Positions 16,395 through 24,825 of a stretch of DNA of 64,000 bases are shown here, one piece after another. This stretch comes from Amorphus sp040750475. Its GTDB lineage: Bacteria > Pseudomonadota > Alphaproteobacteria > Rhizobiales > Amorphaceae. Made by a program: the position numbers and the translations under genes. The notes beneath the pieces were generated by a model. It did not search any database. It was not told where the DNA came from and saw only the letters and a program-made list of their open reading frames with translations. The stretch spans positions 1 to 64,000 of the forward strand of contig NZ_JABJVY010000017.1 in assembly GCF_040750475.1 (NCBI RefSeq), in the 5' to 3' direction. Positions within the stretch are counted from its first letter, which is position 1; each line of letters opens with the position of its first letter.

Positions 16395-16413
16395 TATGCT
16401 CAATTAGAGTATA
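16395..16413. promoter_or_regulatory. palindrome between nrtR and nadA, likely NrtR operator 2
   Basis: On the coding strand of nadA this reads TATACTCTAATTGAGCATA, an imperfect 19-bp palindrome with two mismatched positions. The form TATACTC-n-GAG-TATA is like reported proteobacterial NrtR boxes. It lies 13 bp after the nrtR stop and about 150 bp before nadA, so it would cover an independent nadA promoter. Confidence 0.6.
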
Positions 16414-16426
16414 ATAGCGCTCGCCG

Positions 16427-17395
16427 TCAAGGATAGCTTGCGCGCCGGCTGGCCGTCAGCCGCACGCCGGGGGCGGGCCGTTCCAGCATGACGTCTTTGC
16501 GGAAGCGGACGAGCTTGGCCGGCCGGCCGCCGGTGCGCACGGCGACGCCGCCGGTTTCCTCCACCAGACCCTGGCTTGCCACCAGGCGGCGGAAATTCTG
16601 CTTGTGAAGGGGCACGCCCGACAACGCCTCGGCGGTGCGCTGCAACTCCGACAGGGTGAAGGCGGGCGGCATCAGCTCAAACAGCACCGGGCGATATTTG
16701 ATCTTGGCCCGCAGCCGACTGACGGCGGTCGCCACGATCCGCCGGTGATCGGAGGTCATGGCGACGCCAGGCACGGGCGCCAGCCCGGCCGTGGGTTCTT
16801 CTCCGGCGTCGACGGCCGCTTCGGAAACCAGGCCCGCTTCGTAGAGCAGCTCGTAGCGCTCCAGGGCGCGCTCTTCGTCCCAGGCCGCGCCTTCGGTGGC
16901 AAATGCCAGCCGGACACGCTCGGCCCGGGCCGGATCGCGGTTGCGGCCAGTTCCGATCCAATCGGAGAGCCGTTCGAGGACGCTGGCGAGCGCGGGCGGG
17001 TCGCCGTCGCGCCGATCCTCCCAGGGCAAGAGATCGTACCAGGGCCGCCAGCTTCCCTGGATCGGCGCGCGCTCGCCGGGAACGGGCACCAGCGCCAGAT
17101 AGGCGATCGAGACCCGGCGATGGGCGAAATGCTCGGCGGCCTCGGCACCGGTCGTCGTGCGGTCGCCGAAGGTGTAGAGCTGCTCGACATAGCCGAGCCG
17201 GTAGCCGGTCTGCTTTTCCACCCAGCTGCGCAGGCCGGCCTGGAGTGTGCGGTGATCGGAGCGCAGCGGCCCGTAGGGAAGGGCCGGGCGCGGCTCCTGT
17301 TCGACGGTGAGCACGTGCGGCGCGCGATCGTCGACGCTGATGACAACGGCGGTCAGGTCGACGCGGACCCGGCTTTCCTGTTTGTCCGGCGCCAT
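16427..17395 (-). CDS. nrtR: Nudix-related NAD biosynthesis regulator NrtR
   Basis: The 322-residue protein has an N-terminal Nudix-like domain (about 10-155; VDLTAVVISVDDRAPHVLTV, then AGLRSWVEKQTGYRLGYVEQL) in which the catalytic Nudix box is degraded, and a C-terminal winged helix (about 225-310; FELMPPAFTLSELQRTAEAL, then KQNFRRLVASQGLVEETG). This two-domain form defines NrtR, which senses ADP-ribose or related NAD metabolites and represses NAD synthesis genes. Its place immediately upstream of nadA-nadC, with palindromes between, fits. ATG 17395 has GGAG upstream; a longer frame to 17431 is possible. The central region (about 160-220) is longer than in compact NrtRs. Confidence 0.88.
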   Translation of the reverse strand: MAPDKQESRVRVDLTAVVISVDDRAPHVLTVEQEPRPALPYGPLRSDHRTLQAGLRSWVEKQTGYRLGYVEQLYTFGDRTTTGAEAAEHFAHRRVSIAYLALVPVPGERAPIQGSWRPWYDLLPWEDRRDGDPPALASVLERLSDWIGTGRNRDPARAERVRLAFATEGAAWDEERALERYELLYEAGLVSEAAVDAGEEPTAGLAPVPGVAMTSDHRRIVATAVSRLRAKIKYRPVLFELMPPAFTLSELQRTAEALSGVPLHKQNFRRLVASQGLVEETGGVAVRTGGRPAKLVRFRKDVMLERPAPGVRLTASRRASYP

Positions 17396-17425
17396 GGCGC
17401 TCCATCGTTTCCTAGAAAGCGTCCC

Positions 17426-17448
17426 GTTCAAATGGATGCAATTTGAAC
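17426..17448. repeat. short palindrome upstream of nrtR
   Basis: GTTCAAAT and ATTTGAAC pair around a 7-base centre. It lies just before the nrtR start and near a second, larger palindrome, and may be a dispersed repeat or an operator. Confidence 0.4.
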
Positions 17449-17482
17449 GACAAGGACTTGCTCAAGCATTTGAATCTCGTGC

Positions 17483-17526
17483 CATTTCTTATCGCTCAGA
17501 TGGGTCCATCCGAGCGATAAGAAATG
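17483..17526. repeat. 44-bp near-perfect palindrome, nrtR-PAP2 gap
   Basis: CATTTCTTATCGCTC pairs with GAGCGATAAGAAATG (15 bp) and, after one mismatch, GATGG pairs with CCATC, leaving a 2-base tip. It is different in sequence from the other 44-bp repeat family of the window. It lies between divergent nrtR and the PAP2 gene and could be a transcribed hairpin or a mobile palindromic unit. Confidence 0.7.
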
Positions 17527-17636
17527 GCTCTGAAGCCTGCTACCAGCTGCGAAACCGCGCGCCGATGACGCGGGCGGCTCGTCCGCGCTATATCACTCCG
17601 GCTCACAGTCACCGATCCTATCGTCGACGAGGTTCC

Positions 17637-18410
17637 ATGTCGCACAGAACGATGCCCCCATCCAGACCATGGGCCACCCTTCGCGAAATCGGATCCGGTC
17701 TCAGGCAACGGATCGGTTGGAACGAGTTCGTGGTGCTGGCCGCCTTGCTTGTCGTTGCCGGCGGTCTCTGGGGCTTTGCGGCGATCGTCGACGAGGTGCT
17801 GGAGGGCGAGGCCCATGAGTTCGACGAGGCGATCCTGCTGTCGCTGCGCGTGCCCGGCGACAATGCCGACCCGATCGGCCCGCCGGCGATGGAGGAGGCG
17901 ATCCGCGACCTGACGGCGCTCGGCGGCTATGCGGTCATCACCCTGATCGCCGTCGTTGCCATCGGCTACCTGCTGATCCTGCGGCGCTGGCCGTCGGTGG
18001 TGCTGGTGTTCGTCTCGCTTGCCGGCGGCGCGGCTCTCAATTCAGCCTTGAAACACGCCTTCGGCCGACCGCGCCCCGACCTCGTCGCGCATCTGGTGGA
18101 GGTCCAGACGCTCAGCCTGCCCAGTGGCCACGCGATGATTTCCGCGGTCACCTATCTCACGATTGGCGCGCTGGTGGCGCGCGCCCAGCCGAACCGGACG
18201 TTGAAGGCCTACACCATCGCGGTCGCCGTCGCGCTGACGCTCGTGATCGGCCTGAGCCGGATTTATCTCGGCGTCCACTGGCCGACCGACGTGCTGGCCG
18301 GCTGGTGCATGGGGGCGGCCTGGGCCATGGCCTGCTGGCTGGTTGCGCGCTTCGCCGGCGCGCGGCAGCGCGGCGAACCTGCGCCTGTCCGTTCCGGAGA
18401 CGCGACTTGA
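17637..18410 (+). CDS. PAP2-family membrane phosphatase
   Basis: The 257-residue protein has about five to six hydrophobic segments and the three PAP2 signature motifs: KHAFGRPRPD, LPSGHAM and SRIYLGVHWPTDV, including the catalytic His residues. Such enzymes remove phosphate from lipid phosphates such as undecaprenyl pyrophosphate or phosphatidic acid on the periplasmic side. ATG 17637 was taken as start because the open frame upstream passes through the palindromes. The gene is monocistronic and converges on the following minus-strand gene. Confidence 0.9.
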   Translation: MSHRTMPPSRPWATLREIGSGLRQRIGWNEFVVLAALLVVAGGLWGFAAIVDEVLEGEAHEFDEAILLSLRVPGDNADPIGPPAMEEAIRDLTALGGYAVITLIAVVAIGYLLILRRWPSVVLVFVSLAGGAALNSALKHAFGRPRPDLVAHLVEVQTLSLPSGHAMISAVTYLTIGALVARAQPNRTLKAYTIAVAVALTLVIGLSRIYLGVHWPTDVLAGWCMGAAWAMACWLVARFAGARQRGEPAPVRSGDAT

Positions 18411-18426
18411 GGAGGCGGATCTGAGG

Positions 18427-18999
18427 TTAGGAAGAGACAGTTTCCGGCACGGCCGCCTGCTCCTCGGCCACGTCGTTTTCGAAGCCGAAGACGTTCAGCT
18501 CGATGACGGCGAAGCACAACAGCCAGAGCCAAGCATCGGCCGTGTCCAGAAACTTGTTGTCGCTGAATGTCCAGACCAGCGCGCAGCCCACCAGGACCGT
18601 GTAGAGCCCGATCTTGATGGCGGTGATGGCCCGATATTCCTGCCCTTCATAGTCGCCCGGCGCGTACATCTGGTAGACGAGCACGGCGCAGACCCCGAGC
18701 CAGGTGCCGGCGTTGACCGCGTCCAGCCACTCTCCCTCCAGAACGTAGCCGCGGAACGCCAGCACGATCATGGAGTAGGCGAAGATGTTGAGCACCGTCA
18801 GGATCACCTTTTCCCGGCGGCTGGAATAGCCTTGGTCGAGCGAGCTGGACTCGTACTCCATCACGCCCAGGAGCACGAGCCACGCGGCGCTGTCGATGAA
18901 CGCGGTGACCTTGCCCGCAACGCTCAGGAACAGCACCGTGTTGAGGGCCAGGAGCCCGTAGACAGTCCACTTGAAGATCCGAAACCTGGCCGCGTTCAT
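18427..18999 (-). CDS. multi-pass membrane protein of unknown function
   Basis: I do not recognise a family. The 190-residue product has about five hydrophobic segments, beginning with FKWTVYGLLALNTVLFLSVA and including DSAAWLVLLGVMEYESSSLD and DAWLWLLCFAVIELNVFGFE. Two membrane segments carry acidic residues next to aromatic ones (WLVLLGVMEYES and WLLCFAVIELN), a repeated pattern that hints at an internal duplication. Its start overlaps the stop of the upstream small gene (ATGA), so the pair is coupled. It converges on the PAP2 gene. Confidence 0.75.
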   Translation of the reverse strand: MNAARFRIFKWTVYGLLALNTVLFLSVAGKVTAFIDSAAWLVLLGVMEYESSSLDQGYSSRREKVILTVLNIFAYSMIVLAFRGYVLEGEWLDAVNAGTWLGVCAVLVYQMYAPGDYEGQEYRAITAIKIGLYTVLVGCALVWTFSDNKFLDTADAWLWLLCFAVIELNVFGFENDVAEEQAAVPETVSS

Positions 19000-19313
19000 A
19001 CCCGCACTTTCGCTTGCGCGCGCCGCCCAGGCCTATTGGGCCGCCGCGCCGCCGTCCGACATCCCACCGGCTCGCGCCAATCTCGGGCAAGCGTGCGTAA
19101 CACGCCCTGAATTCGGCTGAACATGGCAATCGTCGCGCGATCCAATTCATCGACGGATCCGGCAATCTCCAGGGCGAGATCGACGGCGCGGATCCGGTCG
19201 ATTTCTTCCTTTGGACCACTGTCTGTTGTCGACCGAACCTGCCGGAGTGTGCGGCGCAACGTAAAACTAGGCGATGACACCGCATTGACGGCGGGAAGGG
19301 GGCGGCGGCGCAT
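18996..19313 (-). CDS. small hypothetical protein coupled to the membrane protein
   Basis: The 105-residue frame has no recognised domain. The middle (EEIDRIRAVDLALEIAGSVD, about 36-55) is a predicted amphipathic helix, and the C-terminus is very basic (RTAARRPNRPGRRAQAKVRV). The main support is the ATGA overlap with the next gene. A chance frame cannot be excluded. Confidence 0.45.
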   Translation of the reverse strand: MRRRPLPAVNAVSSPSFTLRRTLRQVRSTTDSGPKEEIDRIRAVDLALEIAGSVDELDRATIAMFSRIQGVLRTLARDWREPVGCRTAARRPNRPGRRAQAKVRV

Positions 19314-19318
19314 CCCTC

Positions 19319-19339
19319 AAGAGACGCGAGGCGTCTCTT
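19319..19339 (-). terminator. stem-loop after the methyltransferase gene
   Basis: AAGAGACG and CGTCTCTT pair perfectly over 8 bp around a 5-base loop, about 90 bp beyond the stop of the minus-strand methyltransferase gene. A T-run is lacking. Confidence 0.35.
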
Positions 19340-19426
19340 CGCTTTGGCTAGATCAGGGTGACGCGAGGGGGAAAAGCGGGTTGCCGTCCGAAACCCCTTT
19401 CGCGCTTTTCTTCGATTTTGGCGGCT

Positions 19427-20020
19427 TCAGGGCTTTCGCGCCACCAGGTCGATCAGGGCGGAGCGGCCGACATGGCCATGGCCTTCGTTGATGTCCGCGT
19501 CATAGGAGTCGAGTTCTTCGATCACCAGATCGGAAAACGCCTCGCGCAACAGCGCTTCGGTGTACATGTTCTCCCGGTGCGGCGGGCCGCCGGTGCCGTA
19601 GTCGACCTGCTCGGGCCGGTAGCCATGCAGCATTAAGCGCCCGCCCGGACGGAGCGTGCGGATCATACCCTGAAACACGGCGGGACGTTCGGCGGGGGTG
19701 AGGAACTGAATGAACACGGCCACCACCAGGTCATAGGCTTCGGGCGTCCAGTTCCAGCGATGAATGTCGGCAATCTGGAAATCGATCGAGACACCGCGCT
19801 CGGCAGCGAGCCGCTTGGCTTTCTCGATCCCCACCGACGAGGCGTCCATAGCGGTGACGCTCAGCCCCTTCTGCGCGAGAAAGACGGAATTACGGCCTTC
19901 CCCGTCGGCGACCGCGAGCGCCGTCTGACCGGGCGCCAGCAGATCGGCGCGCGCACGGAGAAAGTCCGCGGGCTCCGTTCCGAACACGTAGCCTTCGCTG
20001 CCGTAGCGATCGTCCCACAT
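19427..20020 (-). CDS. class I SAM-dependent methyltransferase
   Basis: The 197-residue protein has a Rossmann-type methyltransferase fold: motif I ALAVADGEGRNSVFLAQKG, motif II VTAMDASSVGIEKA, motif IV YDLVVAVFIQFLTPAERPAV and LRPGGRLMLHGYRPEQ. The WDDRYGSEGYVFGTEPADFL opening is shared with TehB-like and thiol-methyltransferase-like proteins of Proteobacteria. The substrate is unknown. ATG 20020 was chosen over 20044 because GAGGAAA lies about 8 bases before it. It stands alone on the minus strand. Confidence 0.87.
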   Translation of the reverse strand: MWDDRYGSEGYVFGTEPADFLRARADLLAPGQTALAVADGEGRNSVFLAQKGLSVTAMDASSVGIEKAKRLAAERGVSIDFQIADIHRWNWTPEAYDLVVAVFIQFLTPAERPAVFQGMIRTLRPGGRLMLHGYRPEQVDYGTGGPPHRENMYTEALLREAFSDLVIEELDSYDADINEGHGHVGRSALIDLVARKP

Positions 20021-20524
20021 TGCTTTTTCCTCGTCGGTTGGCATTCTGCGCCGGATGGCGAGCGCGTTGTGCGTTCGCTTGAGATCGCCTTTCGTTGGCC
20101 GCTCGTCGAGCGGACCGATTGTCCCGGGGTGTCCTCCGGCAAGCAGTTCTTTTGACGTGTGATCGAATAGAGCTGGTGACGGCTCGGCTTTGTTGAACGG
20201 GTCTCCGGGCTCTGCTAAATCCGTCAAGCGCGTGGGACGATTTGGTCTTTGCAAGCGATAGTCGAAATGCGACGGCCCGAGTGGGGATCGGAGCGGGCAG
20301 TTTGCGCCTCGTTTCTGGTCGTTTCCAGCCAATCCGATTGGATTTCACGCACGGCTTTGATGTCTTGATCTCCAGTTTCGCCGACGAGCGGTCAGATCGT
20401 CGGCTGCGAGGGTCACTGTGGTTGATCTCGAGCGCTGCCAAATGATGGCGATTGGACGGGTATCTCTCAAGGTATCTGGGCAGTTGGGATGTTTGCGGTC
20501 CTCACTGCGCGAAAAGCAGCGCTA
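20021..20524. other. 504-bp gap, no gene seen
   Basis: This stretch separates the minus-strand methyltransferase from the start of the polysaccharide locus. Short open frames exist but none has a ribosome site or domain. It probably holds divergent promoters. I see no clear hairpin or operator. Confidence 0.5.
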
Positions 20525-22519
20525 ATGTGCGGTCTGGCAGGGTTTCTCGACCATTCCGGGTTGTCCACTGGCGAAGCCCGGCAGCGGGTGGGATCGATGA
20601 CCGACACGCTCACGCACCGGGGGCCCGATGCCGGCGGGAGCTGGGTGGATGGTCCGGTTGCTTTGGGCCATCGTCGGCTGTCGATCCTCGATTTGAGCGC
20701 GTCCGGGGCACAGCCGATGCATTCCGCCGATGGGCGGTTCGTGATCGTCTTTAACGGGGAAATTTACAATCACCTGGATCTGCGCCAGGAGCTTGAGGCC
20801 TCCGGGCTCGCTCCGGCGTGGCGCGGTCATTCCGATACGGAAACGCTTTTGGCCGCGATCGGACCCTGGGGTGTCGCCGAAGCCCTCAAACGGTGTTCGG
20901 GCATGTTTGCGTTTGCGCTCTGGGACCGGCGAGAGGATTGTCTTGTCCTGGCCCGCGATCGGATCGGCGAAAAGCCTCTCTATTGGGGATGGGCCGGGGA
21001 TGCGTTGGTCTTCGGATCGGAACTCAAGGCGCTGAGAGCCCATCCGGCTGCTTCGGCCGAGATCTGCCGCGGAGCGTTGGCGCAATATCTTCGGTTCGGG
21101 TACGTGCCGAGCCCTCGCAGTATCTACAAGGGGATCTACAAGCTGGAGCCGGGGTCGGTTCTGGTCGTCGATGGAAGCGCTCCGGTGTCGCCGCCTGCGA
21201 CGCCGATCCGGCCCGGCGAGCGCTACGAGAACATCTCGTTGGAGCGATATTGGTCGCTGAATGCAGAGATCGAGACCGGTGCCTCCCATCGGATCGTCGA
21301 CGAAGGGGCGGCCATCGACGAGCTGGAACGGCTGATCGGCGAGGCGGCGGAGCGGCAGATGATTTCCGATGTGCCGCTCGGGGCGTTCCTGTCCGGCGGT
21401 GTCGACAGCTCCACGGTCGTCGCGCTGATGCAGTCGCGCAGCGCGCATCCCGTCAAGACATTTACCATCGGGTTCGACGTGCCGGATTTTGATGAATCGG
21501 CGCATGCGGCGGCCGTCGCGAACCATCTTGGCACCGATCATCACGAACTGCGCGTGAGCGAAGCCGACGCGCAAGCCGTCATTCCAAATCTGCCGTTCCT
21601 TTATGACGAGCCGTTCGCCGATTCCTCTCAGATCCCGACCCATTTCGTCTGCCGTGCGGCGCGCGAGCACGTAACGGTGGCGCTTTCCGGAGACGCGGGA
21701 GACGAGCTGTTCGGCGGCTACAACCGCTATGTCTGGGGGCCGGGCATTTGGGAACGGGCGTCGGCGGTGCCGAAACCCATTCGAACCACTTTGGCTCGGG
21801 CGGCTTCTTCGATGCCGATCAAGCTGTGGGACGATGTCGGAACGGCGTATCGGCGCGCGGCTGGCCGAAAGGGAGACGTGCTGCAATTCGGCGGTAAGGC
21901 CCATCGGGTCGCTTCAAGCCTGTGCGATGCCGGAACCATCGATGACTTTTACGGAAATATCGTCAGCCAATGGATGGCGCCGCTCGATTTGGTCCCAGGA
22001 TTGACCGATGAACCGAAGGGGCCGCTTGGGGATGAATTGCCCGATGCCGGCGCGGACGATCCGGCCGCCCGGATGATGCTCCAGGATATGCGGAGCTACC
22101 TTCCCGATGACATCCTCTGCAAGGTTGACCGGGCGGCGATGGGGATTAGCCTGGAGACCCGTGTTCCATTCCTGGACCCGAATATCTTGCGGTTTTCCGC
22201 CCGACTTCCCGCCCGGATGAAGGTGCGCGCTGGCTCCAGCAAATGGATCTTGCGGCAGGTCCTATACCGGCATGTTCCAAAGGACTTGATCGAACGTCCC
22301 AAGGCTGGCTTTGCCATGCCGATGGGGCTTTGGCTTCGCGGTCCGCTTCGCGAGTGGGCCGACTCTCTTCTCGCGCCGGAAAAGCTCGCGCGGGACGATC
22401 TGCTCGATCCGGGCCCCATTCGCCGGATCTGGCAGGACCATTTATCTGGGCGCCGCGATGCATCCGCTAAGATCTGGGTGATTTTGATGCTTCAGGCGTG
22501 GCGTGAGGCTTGGACCTAG
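20525..22519 (+). CDS. asnB: asparagine synthase-type glutamine amidotransferase
   Basis: The 664-residue protein begins MCGLAGF, so Cys2 becomes the N-terminal nucleophile of the class II glutaminase domain (HRGPDAGGSW, then HRRLSILDLS). The synthetase domain has the PP-loop S290-GGVDSS and the AMP-binding segment VALSGDAGDELFGGYNRYVWG. AsnB proteins inside polysaccharide loci often amidate a sugar acid or act in capsule synthesis rather than making asparagine. The locus also encodes a nucleotide-sugar dehydrogenase, so uronamide formation is possible. ATG 20525 is fixed by the Cys2 requirement even though the frame runs 36 bases further up. The next gene starts within or right after its stop. 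Confidence 0.93.
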   Translation: MCGLAGFLDHSGLSTGEARQRVGSMTDTLTHRGPDAGGSWVDGPVALGHRRLSILDLSASGAQPMHSADGRFVIVFNGEIYNHLDLRQELEASGLAPAWRGHSDTETLLAAIGPWGVAEALKRCSGMFAFALWDRREDCLVLARDRIGEKPLYWGWAGDALVFGSELKALRAHPAASAEICRGALAQYLRFGYVPSPRSIYKGIYKLEPGSVLVVDGSAPVSPPATPIRPGERYENISLERYWSLNAEIETGASHRIVDEGAAIDELERLIGEAAERQMISDVPLGAFLSGGVDSSTVVALMQSRSAHPVKTFTIGFDVPDFDESAHAAAVANHLGTDHHELRVSEADAQAVIPNLPFLYDEPFADSSQIPTHFVCRAAREHVTVALSGDAGDELFGGYNRYVWGPGIWERASAVPKPIRTTLARAASSMPIKLWDDVGTAYRRAAGRKGDVLQFGGKAHRVASSLCDAGTIDDFYGNIVSQWMAPLDLVPGLTDEPKGPLGDELPDAGADDPAARMMLQDMRSYLPDDILCKVDRAAMGISLETRVPFLDPNILRFSARLPARMKVRAGSSKWILRQVLYRHVPKDLIERPKAGFAMPMGLWLRGPLREWADSLLAPEKLARDDLLDPGPIRRIWQDHLSGRRDASAKIWVILMLQAWREAWT

Positions 22520-22521
22520 CC

Positions 22522-23622
22522 GTGAAGGTACAATTGCTCTCCCGCTACAGTCGTCTCGGTGCCTCGAGCCGGCTTCGGACCATGCAGTACCTGCCCTATC
22601 TGCGCTCGGTTGGAATCGACGTGGAGGTGACGTCGCTTTTCGACGATGCCTATCTGACGTCGATGTACGTGGGGAATAAATCGCTCCGAGCGACATTTGA
22701 CTCATATCGACATCGGTTGAAGGCGTTAAGGGCACGGCCAAAGCCCGATCTTCTGTGGGTCGAGTATGAAGCGCTTCCGTGGCTACCCTGGGCCATCGAG
22801 CACGCGCTGTTACCGGCGGATGTGCCAATCGCGAGCGACTATGACGACGCGATCTTCCATCGCTACGATCTTCATCGCCGGGGACTTGTGCGCCGGATAT
22901 TGGGGCAGAAGATCGATCGGGTGATGGAGGCATCGGCCGTGGTGATCGCGGGAAATCCCTATCTTGCAGAGCGGGCTCGAAAGGCAGGGGCTTCGCGTAT
23001 TGAAATCGTGCCGACAGTCGTGGATCTCGACGCCTATATGGTGAAGAACTGGTCTGAAGGTCCCGGATCTGGTGTTGTCGGCTGGATTGGGACGCCGGAG
23101 ACATGGCAGGCATTCGGTGAGCCCATATACGAGACTCTCCGACCAGTATTAACAAGAACCGGTGCGTTATTTCGAGCCGTGGGTGCCGCAAGTTCCTTTA
23201 ACAAACTGGACAATCTTGAAGTCGTTCCTTGGTCCGAAAAAAGCGAGGCGGCGCTTATTCGCGGGATGGACATCGGTGTTATGCCCCTTCCCGACACGCC
23301 GTGGGCGCAGGGCAAATGTGGTTATAAGTTAATTCAATATATGGCGTGCGGGCTGCCAGTTGTGGCAACGCCTGTCGGTGTGAATGTGGAAATCGTGGAC
23401 CCCAACGTCAACGGCTATTTGGCGGGCGACGAGACGGATTGGCGCCATCTCGTGGAAATGTTGCTTGGCAATCCATCTCTTCGCAGAAGCTTGGGTGAGG
23501 CAGGGCGGCAAAAGGTTGCTGCCGAGTACTCTTTACAGGTTCAAACTCCTAAGCTCGCGAAACTGCTCGTGGATGCGGCTGGGCATATGACGTCGGAGAC
23601 TGTGTCGCTGAGCCACTTGTGA
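22522..23622 (+). CDS. GT4-family glycosyltransferase
   Basis: The product is about 366 residues with a GT-B fold. YSRLGASSRLRTMQYLPYLR opens the N-terminal domain. The C-terminal donor domain has GWIGTPETWQAF, MPLPDTPWAQGKCGYKLIQY and ACGLPVVATPVGVN, the usual E/K-x7-E-like region of GT4 enzymes. It would add a sugar from a nucleotide donor to a lipid-linked glycan on the cytoplasmic face. GTG 22522 was chosen; a TTG at 22510 would overlap the asnB stop. The tight junction with asnB shows they are one operon. Base composition starts to drop towards the 3' end. Confidence 0.88.
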   Translation: MKVQLLSRYSRLGASSRLRTMQYLPYLRSVGIDVEVTSLFDDAYLTSMYVGNKSLRATFDSYRHRLKALRARPKPDLLWVEYEALPWLPWAIEHALLPADVPIASDYDDAIFHRYDLHRRGLVRRILGQKIDRVMEASAVVIAGNPYLAERARKAGASRIEIVPTVVDLDAYMVKNWSEGPGSGVVGWIGTPETWQAFGEPIYETLRPVLTRTGALFRAVGAASSFNKLDNLEVVPWSEKSEAALIRGMDIGVMPLPDTPWAQGKCGYKLIQYMACGLPVVATPVGVNVEIVDPNVNGYLAGDETDWRHLVEMLLGNPSLRRSLGEAGRQKVAAEYSLQVQTPKLAKLLVDAAGHMTSETVSLSHL

Positions 23623-23701
23623 CCTCAAATCCATTTTCGCTCTTGCTGTGTGAGCATGCAAGCCTTGATTTCCTTCATGCCGCTTTTGAGAATTGTTGTA
23701 T

Positions 23702-24775
23702 ATGTTTTTGTATGTCTCAGTCGTCTTTCTATTATTTAGTTTGCGCTATGTCCTAAAGGATAGCTCTGGGGCTCGATCTCAAGTATACTCTACGGTTCTC
23801 ATTTCGTTATTTTTATTTACAGCCTTTCGGTTTGAAGTAGGGTGTGATTGGAGTGGATATTTAAACCAATGGAATAATCAGGAATATTCCAGTTTCGATT
23901 TAGCTCTTACCAAAACCGAGCCGGTTTGGTGGGCCGCTATGGATGCTTTGCAGGCGGCGGGGCTATCATACCCTTGGCTTAATGTCTTTTCCTCAGCATT
24001 GTTTTTTCTAGGGGTGCATGCCGCTGCTCGTCGGCAGCCGGACAGGCTCGGGTTTCTTGTTCTTTTATTTCCGATATTGATTATCAATATGCCGATGTCC
24101 GGAATTCGTCAGGGCGCTGCAGTTGGCGTGTTGCTTTTTGCTTTTAACGCTTTCGTCGATAGAAGGCTGGTACGCTTTGTTGTTCTTGTTTTGCTTTCTA
24201 GTACTGTCCACAATAGTGCAATCATTTTTCTGCTCTTAACGCCATTGGTGCGAGGTGAGTTTACAAAAAGACGGCTTCTTGCGGCGGGGTTATTGGCGAT
24301 CCCTGGTGCGGTCGCGCTGTTGAGTGGATCTGCTGCAGAGCAGGCTACGGATCGATATATCGATAGCGGTGTTGATGCGGCAGGATCCGCCTTCCGCGTC
24401 GGGCTTTTATGTATCACAGGAGCATTCTACTTCCGGGTTCTCGAAAAGAAATGGCGCGTTGTCTTTCCAAGAGACCATAAGCTGGTAAGCGTTGGAGCGT
24501 TAATTATGTGTGCTCTTGTCGTTCTTGTTCCGCTTTCGACGGTTATTGCTGATCGTTTAGGATACTATCTGATTCCGATCCAGACGATGATATTTGCACG
24601 GATTCCGTATTTGCCTGTGGGAAAAAATCGAAAGTTTTATTCTGCGGCGCCTTATCTCGGGCTTGCTTTGGTTTTTATTGTTTGGGTCTCATTGTCTCAG
24701 CTTTTTTACGGCTGTTATGTGCCATATCAAACTTGGATTTTTGGTTGGCCAGATGTGACAAGATATCTGTATTAG
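23702..24775 (+). CDS. EpsG/Wzy-like polysaccharide polymerase
   Basis: The 357-residue protein has about ten hydrophobic segments and the EpsG-family hallmarks FRFEVGCDWSGYLNQWN near residue 40, MPMSGIRQGAAVGVLLFAF and STVHNSAIIFLLLTPL. These proteins polymerise repeat units of exopolysaccharide or O-antigen at the periplasmic face. A TTG nine bases upstream (23693) is an alternative start. The gene is much more AT-rich than the chromosome average of the window, with many TTT, TTA and ATT codons, which suggests acquisition. It follows the GT4 gene by 79 bp on the same strand and converges on the next GT4 gene. Confidence 0.85.
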   Translation: MFLYVSVVFLLFSLRYVLKDSSGARSQVYSTVLISLFLFTAFRFEVGCDWSGYLNQWNNQEYSSFDLALTKTEPVWWAAMDALQAAGLSYPWLNVFSSALFFLGVHAAARRQPDRLGFLVLLFPILIINMPMSGIRQGAAVGVLLFAFNAFVDRRLVRFVVLVLLSSTVHNSAIIFLLLTPLVRGEFTKRRLLAAGLLAIPGAVALLSGSAAEQATDRYIDSGVDAAGSAFRVGLLCITGAFYFRVLEKKWRVVFPRDHKLVSVGALIMCALVVLVPLSTVIADRLGYYLIPIQTMIFARIPYLPVGKNRKFYSAAPYLGLALVFIVWVSLSQLFYGCYVPYQTWIFGWPDVTRYLY

Positions 24776-24825
24776 GTGTATTTATGTCGTTTATCCTATT
24801 ATGGCTTAGTCAATTGCGGTGGAGC

